From NCBI RefSeq assembly GCF_037975245.1, contig NC_092579.1, forward strand, positions 24,163,166 to 24,227,165: 64,000 nucleotides of DNA. Direction: 5' to 3'. The position numbers and the translations under genes were made by a program. Of this stretch, positions 48,801 to 57,800 are shown one piece after another; position 1 is the first letter of the stretch; each line of letters begins with the position of its first letter. Under the pieces are notes generated by a model, which was given only the letters and a program-made list of their open reading frames with translations, was not told the origin of the DNA and ran no database searches. The DNA is from Apostichopus japonicus (lineage: Eukaryota; Echinodermata; Holothuroidea; Aspidochirotida; Stichopodidae).

Positions 48801-51800
48801 ACCTTTGGTGACCTTGCATCACATGACCGCTAAGTTTGAAAATATTCCCCTATACCATTCGCAACTTGTCCAAAAGAATCAACCTTGTTACACCTTGGCA
48901 CTGGGAGTTATTGCATGAAATGTCTGAAAATTAACTTTGACCTCCTATAACTTCACACACAAAGCTCATCCAGGGGTCAACCTATTGACATTTATGATCA
49001 GAAGGTACCTTTAACATCTGAAAATAGCATCGAAACTGTAAAAATCACCAAAACACGAAAAGGTCACCAGAGGTCAAATTGAGGTCAAGGGTCACCCAAA
49101 TGTGGGTGGACAATTGGATTACGTAGAAGCAACTCCCAACCCTAACTGACAATTCGTTCTCAAGTTATCGCAAAAATACTAGTTTTTTATCATTAATTGA
49201 CCTTTGGTGACCTTGGATCACATGACCGTTAAGTTTGAAAATATTACCCTATACCATTTGCAACTACTCCAAAAATATCAACCGTGTCACACCTTGGAAC
49301 TGGGAGTTATTGCATTAAATGTCTGAAAATTAAACTTTGACCTCGTATAACTTCGCACACAAAGGTCACACGGGGGTCAACCCATTGACATTTATGATCA
49401 GAAGGTACCTTTAACATCTGAAAATAGCATCGAAACTGTAAAAATCCACAAAACACAAAAAGGTCACCAGAGGTCACCAGAGGTCAAATTGAGGTCAAGG
49501 GTCACCCAGATGCGGGTCGACAATTGGATTACATTGAAGCAACTCCCAACCCTAACGGACAATTTCTTCTCAAGTTATCGCAAAAATACTAGTTTTTTAT
49601 CATTAATTGACCTTTAGTGACCTTCGATCACATGACCGTTAAGTTTGAAAATATTCCCCTATACCATTTGCAACTTGTCCCAAAATATCAACCGTGTAAT
49701 ACCTTGGCACTGGGAGTTATTACACTAAATGTCTGAAAATTAACTTTGACCTCATATAACTTAACATACAAAGGTCACCTTGGGTCAACTTATTGACATT
49801 TTTGATCGGTGAGACCTAAATAGAGCATCAAACTATACAAATTCAAACATTTTTTTCTTTGCCCATTTTCTCCTCCCAAAATATTAGTTTTTTAACATTA
49901 ATTGACCTTTGGTGACCTCGGATCACATGACCGTTAAGTTTGAAAATATTCCCCTATACCATTTGCAACTTGTCCAAAAATATCAACCACGTCACACCTT
50001 GGAACTGGGAGTTATTGCATCAAATGTCTGAAAATTAACTTTGACCTCGTATAACTTCGCACACGAAGGTCACACGGGTGTCAACCCATTGACATTTTTG
50101 ATCGGAAGGTACCTTTGGTATCCAAATCTAGCATCAAAACCAAACATTTTCTTTTTTGCTCGTTTCCACCCAAAATAAGCATATTTTTTCTAATGTGACC
50201 TTTGACCTTTTGACCTTGGTTTCAGATGTAGTTTAATCTCCTGATTCCAAAAAACAAAACGACAAGTCTGTGCAACCATCCTAACTCCGACCGAAAAACT
50301 TTGACCCCATATAACTTCGCACATAAAGGTCACACGGGGTCAACCTATTGACATTTATGTTCAGAAGGTACCTTTGACATCTGAAAATAGCATCAAAACT
50401 GTAAAAATCCCCAAAAACACGTAAAGGTCACCAAAGGTCAAATTGGGGTCAAGGGTCACCCAGGTGCGGGTCGACAATTGGATTACATTAAAGCAACTCC
50501 CAACCCTAACGGACATTTCGTTCTCAAGTTATCGCAAAAATACTAGTTTTTTATCATTAATTGACCTTTGTTGACCTTCGATTACCGTTATGTTTGGAAA
50601 CGATGCCTTACCCCATTCACAACTACTCCCAAAATATCAACCATGTCGGACCCTGTCAATGGGAGTTATTGCTGTTTTTAATATATTGGTTTTTGGCATC
50701 TAACTGACCTTTGGTGACCTTTGCGGGCACCAAAAACAATAGGGATCTTCCTCTTACTATGGGCTATCCACCCAACAAGTTTAATCATGATACATCATTT
50801 CCTTATTGAGATATCGTGTACACAAGCCAAGCGTCACATACACACACACACACATACACACACACACACACACACACGCCAAGTTGAACGCATAGGTTCC
50901 TTGCTTTGCAAAAAGCAAGGAACCAAAAATACATAAGTAAAATATTAAAATTACCATGCAAGGGATCAAAATTAACATGTAGTTCTTTTTGACTACAGTC
51001 TTCAAAGGTTTCACATCAAGAATAATTTAAATATATGATGACAAAAAAAAAGGAAAATGGAATATACCAAAAAATACTGTACTTCAAGATTTGACTGCCA
51101 TTGCTAAGTATCTCTTAGCATTTCTGTTGGCTGTGTCCATCTTTTTAACGCACTGTCCCCAAACTCTTTTCTGAATGTGAAGTGGTACATGAAACTGCTC
51201 CATAATACATTTCCTAATTGCAAATACCCTATCCTTATTAAGTGCATTTTTCTTAATCCCATTAACATTACAATTTAAAAGCTCATATGGTGTAAATATT
51301 TTACGCATTAAATATCTGGCAAGACCACATGGATCTCCCTGTTCAGAAAGAGACGACAGCACAACTTCAGGTCTTATTTCTGTTATGACGGAGGATAAGT
51401 TTACTTTAAATAGTTGGCAACATTTTGAAGAAATAATAAAGTGTTACTAAGCGTTTCTTGTGTGAATTTTTTATATAAATTACCATTGGTTCCAGCAGAA
51501 TGAAAAGATAAAAGAACTTCCACCATACAAATTTGAAGCAGGGCCGGTTAAATTCAAAACATGTTTCTCGTCCGCGCAATTGATGGGCCTCCTTTTTTCC
51601 TGATTCCCGAGTTTCTTTTCGGATTATAAGAAATCTAAACTATCCTTAAAAATTATTTTGTAAAGGTTGGAACATATTCCAAACTAGTAGCAGCGCATGA
51701 AAAGAAGAAAAATGGCCGCCCGTTTTTTCATATCTCAGTACGAGTATTTTATTTGGATACTATAGAACAGCTTTTGTTCCCTAGCTGTATTTCGATTTTT

Positions 51801-54800
51801 TATAAAACCTTCATGAAAATTAACAGACTTGTTTGAAAATGGATTTTGAAGCTCAGTCGACAATTTAAGAAATGCTTACCGTTAAATACTGGCGTCAAGC
51901 AATACATTTCGAATTTATTCCAATAAAGATCCGCAAAGGATAAAAATGATGATTAGAGCTTACTAAAAAGAAATAGAAACTGCATGTACATGGTCATTTT
52001 AAGTATCCAAGTACTAAAGAGATCGAGTTCACCGAAACATCCCTTTTCCCTATCGCCTGAGGAAAACTGTCTTTTATAAATTATAGTAGGCCTACCATAC
52101 AGTACTTTACATTTGAAACAAAAGTTACTTCTACAACACACAGAATTTGTGTGTGTCGCAATAGTTTAAGTTTTAACCGCGCAGTACACTACCATTCATA
52201 ATTTGCATATTACACCAAAAGTTATAACTTGGCGTCCAGATGGCGGGAAAATGTACAATCATGTACAATTTGTTGTGTCGTTGCCATGGTGCAATGAACT
52301 TGGGCAAGTTGCCAAGTTCGAATGTCGATGACCTACTTATGTTCCGTGACCAATGTCAATGGGAATTCTGTGTGTAAAAACTCGGGTTTTCCACGTGCAA
52401 TATATATAGAAGTTATACGTAAGCGGAGCGAATTCGGGGCGGCTCGTTGATTGTGAGGAAGCACTTATCTAATCATCAATTTTTGTGAAAAATATCGTAC
52501 TTTTTTTCAGAAAATATTTTTGACTAGTAATTGGAAACTCAATGTATCAAGAAGTACTGGGGGTAGACCTTATCATTGCATTTTGAGGGAAGTCAGATCT
52601 TCAAGTGCAAAATATTGTTTTTTCATTTAAGGTTATCGTGGTTTTCTTGCGAGGTGTGTATACGGCGTAACTTTTGATGTAGGCTTAGAGGTAGGATCGG
52701 CCGATGCATACTAAATGAGAACGTGCAAAAACGTTTGAAGTGTTGTTTTGAACAGTGCCCGTGAAGCTGTATACTTTGAGAATTCCAAGGGCAGTGACAA
52801 CGTGCAATGTCTCAGTGCGGTATACAACTGAGTACCAACTCAGTTCCGTAATGTAACATGTGCGCGAATAGCCCGTATTACTTGCAAGAACATTATACTG
52901 TACTGTTCTAGCCCCGAGAAATGATCAATTCGGCTTTCACTTAATCTGCAATTTTTATTGTTCGCAGCAATCGCGGGAATTCTGTTTGCTAACGTTTCAC
53001 TCATCAAACCAACTGTTTTGCTTCCACTTGAACATTTGTATTGTACGTTGAATTTAAACAGTATAAGATACGTGCTTATACACTATCCCTTCCCTTGGCC
53101 GAGTATAAACCCTCGGTCTTCTTTCTACCGGCGACGATCGATATTCTTTTGTTACCGGATTGGAAGGAATTAAGTAGGATTACAGCCATTGACCGTCTGA
53201 CGGTAACAATGAACTTCACACTTTTAGCTGGCATGAATAGAATTAGGGAAGCCTTCCGACGGAATCTGCGCTCTGATAAACAGTTCCCCGCAATTAACTG
53301 CATTTCAATGCGGGTTTTAACAAAAGATAGAGCGCGGTTTAAACGCACAGAGCGCGATTAAGAGCGCGGTTTTCTCATTTACTTAAAAGCGGTACTGTAC
53401 CAATATCTGAGTATTGGAACATTTGTGGAAAAACCCAGTATATCCAAAAGTGGATGTCTGCCGTGGTCGCTCTGCTGCATGTGGCCCCTGGGGCCGGTTA
53501 AAGGGGGCCCAAAAATGCATCTGATCAAACGAACGAGGTACCATTTGAAACCAATGTCAACTTAATGCATGAATGCCACATAGTACTGAATGACCCATGC
53601 CAGACAAATTTTCTGCTGCAAAGGGCCCGCCAGACGCCCAAGAAGGGCCCCTAACAAAATGCATCTGATCAAACGAACGAGGTACCACTTGAAACCAATG
53701 TCAACTTAATGCATGAATGCCGCAAAGTACTGAATGGCCTATGCCAGACAAATTTTCTGCTGCTAAGGGCCCGCCAGACGCCCCCAAATATGGCCCAAAT
53801 GCCCATTAGCGTAGCATTGACCCAGATTAAATATACAAGGTACCACTCAAAACCGGTTTGGAATGTTCGGGTTGATCTTACAGACTATGGAAATCATCAT
53901 GCCAGACAAATTTTTTGCTACAAAGGGCCCGCCAGACGCCCAAGAAGGGCCCATAAAAATGCATTTGATCAAACGAACGAGGTACCACTTGAAACCAATG
54001 TCAACTTAATGCATGAATGCCACAAAGTACTGAATGGCCCATGCCAGACAAATTTTCTGCTGCTAAGGGCCCGCCAGACGCCCCCAAATATGGCCCAAAT
54101 GCCTGTTAGCGTAGCATTGACCCAGATTAAATATGCAAGGTACCACTCAAAATCGGTTTGGAATGTTCGGGTTGATCTTACTGACTATGGAAATCATCAT
54201 GTCAGACAAATTTTCTGCTACAAAGGGCCCGCCAGACGCCCCAAAAGGGCCCATAAAAATGCATTTGATCAAACGAACGAGGTACCACTTGAAACCAATG
54301 TCAACGTAATGCATGAATGCCACAAAGTACTGAATGGCCTATGCCAGACAAATTTTCTACTGCTAAGGGCCCGCCAGACGCGGATCACTGTCACAAATTA
54401 CCCGGCTCTAAAAATGGTCTGGTGACAACCCTGCATACCACCATAACAGAAACATTGAAAGACATATTTACCATTAATAAGCTGTGTAGTCATGATTCAA
54501 AGCAATTTGAGGCCTAAGTTAGATAGAGCATTGCATTACTTACATTGGCATTCTTACTGTATTCTGGGCTTTGCTTGGACAACCACAACCAAACTAGTGG
54601 TTCTATTGTACTCGGACGGACACTGAAGTCAAATATGACATGTCATGTTATCACTCTTCAGACAACCATGTTCAAAACCTTAAACACTGTACACATGCTA
54701 TCTTAACTCCATGCTTGTATGTTATTTACTTATACATAAATAATTACCAGACACCAAAAAGTCGCAAACATAAATAAAATTGCCAGCTATAAACAGATGT

Positions 54801-57800
54801 TACGTCTATAGATAATCAAGCAGAAGTTAGTTTTTGCATCCACCCTCAATCAATAGCAACATGTTCAGCTTACCTTTGGCTTTTACTGTACCTGAAAAGA
54901 AAATTTGGAAGAGGATTATAAACACACAAAGTACTGAATCTATTTAAACTAGGAACCCTGAGGCTATTTATAACATACCCTAAAATATTTTATCTACAAA
55001 CAAAGGTATGAATTTAATACAAATTTTACCTCTGCACTTATTTAGTTACAGTAAAATTCATTCAGGCTTTACTTATGGAGAAGCTACCATGTCTACAAGC
55101 TTTCCAGATTTCGACCTAGGCTGGCCTCACAGCATTTTTTAACCTCCAGCAATTACAACATAAACTTCCTGTTCTCCTGAAGGGATATCTACATATCAGG
55201 TATGAACTTCATCCTAACTGTATTTTTTTAGTTATCCTGTGTAGTAATAAAATGTTAGACTTTGACAACTGTCAGCTGCAAGCAACCTTTGTGCTAAAAA
55301 ATATTTTAAGCTTCGAGGTTAAAACTACATAACGGTTGCTTGCTCTTGTATGGCTAATTTGGAGGGATTGTAAATGCTTTCAGTGGTAAATATATCGCAA
55401 GCACAACTGGAAAAAACTTACTATTCGTTGTCCACTGAACTGTCACCTTCAGTATGTCTCTTTTTCAAGACTGTTGGCAAGAAAGTCGGATGTGGTCTGC
55501 TCTTCTCGTCTTTCAACTCTTCTAAATGGAGAAGAGTAAGGAAGCTTGAAATATCTCACCATATTTTGAATTCAGCTGTGTCCTGTGCTGATGCATGATG
55601 AATTGGATTAAAACAGCATGAGGATGCACATAATGCATTAGCAAACTTGACTTTGAGCACCCTTATTGGTCCCAAATTACACCTTTATATAGGTTCACCG
55701 GATACAGCATAACTGGAACATAAATCATACTCTACTGTTCAATGACATTTTCCACTGTATATATATATATATCTCGCATATATCGTTCTAACATCTTTAT
55801 TTAAACCTTCCAAACTAGAAAGCTTTGTTTTAGTGTGCTATTATCTCAGACTGGCTACTACATCAATAATTGTTCACAAACTTCTGCAACGGGTTAATGA
55901 AAATACTGATATCAGAAATAGCAAACACTATCATTGCACACAGCTGTGGTGACAACACGATTTGAAAATAAATCACTTATTAATCTCATAACCAACTTTT
56001 GCAGAAACCACCAAAGAGCAATCACAAACAGTCCCTAGCAACAACAGCAATAATGAGCTCTCAATCCTTCCCTCTTTTAAGAAATATTCAGCAAATCTGC
56101 AACCACCACCTGAACATGTAAATGATTATCAGATCTTATTGACAAGCATCATAAGGCTCAATTTTCTTTCCAATAAATACACATTCAAGCTGTAGTTTCG
56201 CTAAATTTACTAAATCACTATAATCAGTTTGTGAAAAACCGAGCACTCAAAACCATGATCTGTTGATGACGTCCACCAACATCACACCAGGTTTGCAACC
56301 AACCGATCTTTGTGAGAGGACTATTTTCTGTTCTGAACAGACTCTCAAAAGCATGCTAAATTTGGCATTGAAATGGTTACAACCAAAGCAACCTTTAGGT
56401 TGAGGTAGGCATAGACAATTAGTTTCATAACTGCTCCCTGTTGGGCAAGCTTGACTGAATTTCTAAGTTTGTAAAAATGTTAACTCTCTACTAATAAAGC
56501 TACACTGTAACTCTGTATTAGTCTACTAGTAACCTACCATGCTTATGAAAATTCAAAGACAACACAACAATTCTAACTGAGGCTAACTTAAGCATCTCAG
56601 AAAATAATCTTTGTAGGCAACACTCAATTTAAGCAAGACATTTGATCAAATGTGAACACAATGACTATCTATTTTGTCTTCTGGATTCAATTTAATAGTG
56701 TTCGACCGATTGTATGACAATCGGTTTTACCGATTACCGATTAATTCCTGTGACAATCGGCCGATGCCGATTACCGATTATTTCAAAATTTTCGTGGAAC
56801 TGGCCTAATGTATGATTTAGTGTTATGCATGATTACCAACTTCTAGGCCAATACAATCAAAGATGTAAATGAACGACTTAACTTTTCACAGTAAAGATTA
56901 ATGGAGCAAGTAAAGACACTGTAATACATACATAGGGTGATGTACGATTATAACGAGGAGTCGCAATATTGCAATCCCGCCACAACACAGTACTGTACAG
57001 ACTACAGAAGGGGAAAAATAGTAGCCATTGGCTACGAAATGAAAAACGAAAAAGTTAGGGACAGCTTTTACAACTGCTATTAAAACCATTATCAGTGTTG
57101 CAACTCCAACGTAAATAAAGTAAAAGTATATCGCACGTAAATAAAACATTCGTTATTTCGTTAGCTGATATCGAAATATATAATCTGATATGAAATAATG
57201 TGTAGGCCTAAGAGTAAGTTGGCCTGACGTTTCGATCCTAGCAGGATCGAAATGTAACGCCACATTACTTATAACATATTCTTACACAGGCTCTTTAGTG
57301 GATAAGCAGTTTGCTAACAGTTTTATTTTATTATGAAAAATAAAACAATCCCGAACGTTTGCTTCAAGTTTTCAATGATTACCATCTGCGCAGTAAAACT
57401 TCCGATCGAACGAACGAACGTTGTTTCAAACAATCATACACAGTAAGTCAATGGCGCTTCTCCATTGACTTAACTACATGTGGGAGAAATCACACACTAA
57501 AGTCCAATTGACATTGTCGCGCGTGTCACTGGAAATCAGACTTGCTTTTAGTCGGTTGCGGTAAGGAGTTTAGTTACTGTTAGCACGTATGGTACATGCG
57601 GCAGGGGAAAAAAGGTGCTTCGGGTTTTTCGCAAAAATATGCGTAAGAATGTTTGCCTAATCACAAAATGCTGTATTGCAGTAGAACTACTGATGACTGT
57701 CGCCAAACGTGTTTCGGGATTTTTAGGAGTATTTGGAGCCTTGATTTCATCATTTTATGCCATTTGTAAAATCTTGGGCAGTTCTGAAGCTCAACCGTTC

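Larger units (their letters stand above)
48290..50924 (+). repeat. AGGTCA-rich tandem array with inverted ggttccttgctt ends
   Basis: Units of about 295-410 bases, marked by tagttttttatcattaattg starts near 48781, 49180, 49590, 49885 and 50544, each followed by tgacctttggtgacctt and later by aggtcaccagaggtca. By hand I count more than 30 perfect AGGTCA/TGACCT hexamers. The block starts with ggttccttgctt (48290) and ends with aagcaaggaacc (50913-50924), which are inverted copies. A (CA)n tract lies at 50839-50877. Confidence 0.75.
47096..53397. mobile_element. Nested 6.3-kb element with TA target and 25-bp inverted ends
   Basis: Left end cagtaccgcttttaagtaaa and right end tttacttaaaagcggtactg are perfect inverted copies, extending through the flanking TA. 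The left flank (gatcaaacgaacgagg then TA) equals a unit of the outer element's tandem array, whose intact form continues TAcc; the right flank begins TAcc. So the insertion split a ggTAcc site and duplicated TA, as Tc1/mariner/pogo-type elements do. No transposase frame was found. Cargo: a 239-bp direct duplication, an AGGTCA-rich array and the BEN gene. Confidence 0.7.
46785..54433. mobile_element. Outer hAT-like element, 7.65 kb with nested insert
   Basis: Left end tagggttgtcacca and right end tggtgacaaccctg are inverted copies differing in the terminal base. They are flanked by an exact 8-bp direct repeat cataccac (46777-46784 and 54434-54441), the hallmark of hAT-superfamily insertion. 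No transposase frame is seen, so it is non-autonomous. Subtracting the nested element leaves about 1.35 kb: a GC-rich left arm and a right arm of tandem repeats. It lies in the TNRC6 intron between the 54-kb and 45-kb exons. Confidence 0.82.
54442..56687 (-). other. TNRC6 introns around the 18-base exon
   Basis: AT-rich; weak AGGTCA-family copy at 55090 and a short (AT)n at 55760. No other feature. Confidence 0.7.

Noticed and set aside
53076-53361. Two overlapping frames (90 and 106 codons) at the right of the nested element
   Set aside because: Complementary chance frames in CG-richer sequence; neither resembles a transposase.
53709-54425. 238-codon frame with 100-residue repeats
   Set aside because: Array unit is 300 bases and the two half-units use different frames of the same DNA, so no peptide is conserved between halves.
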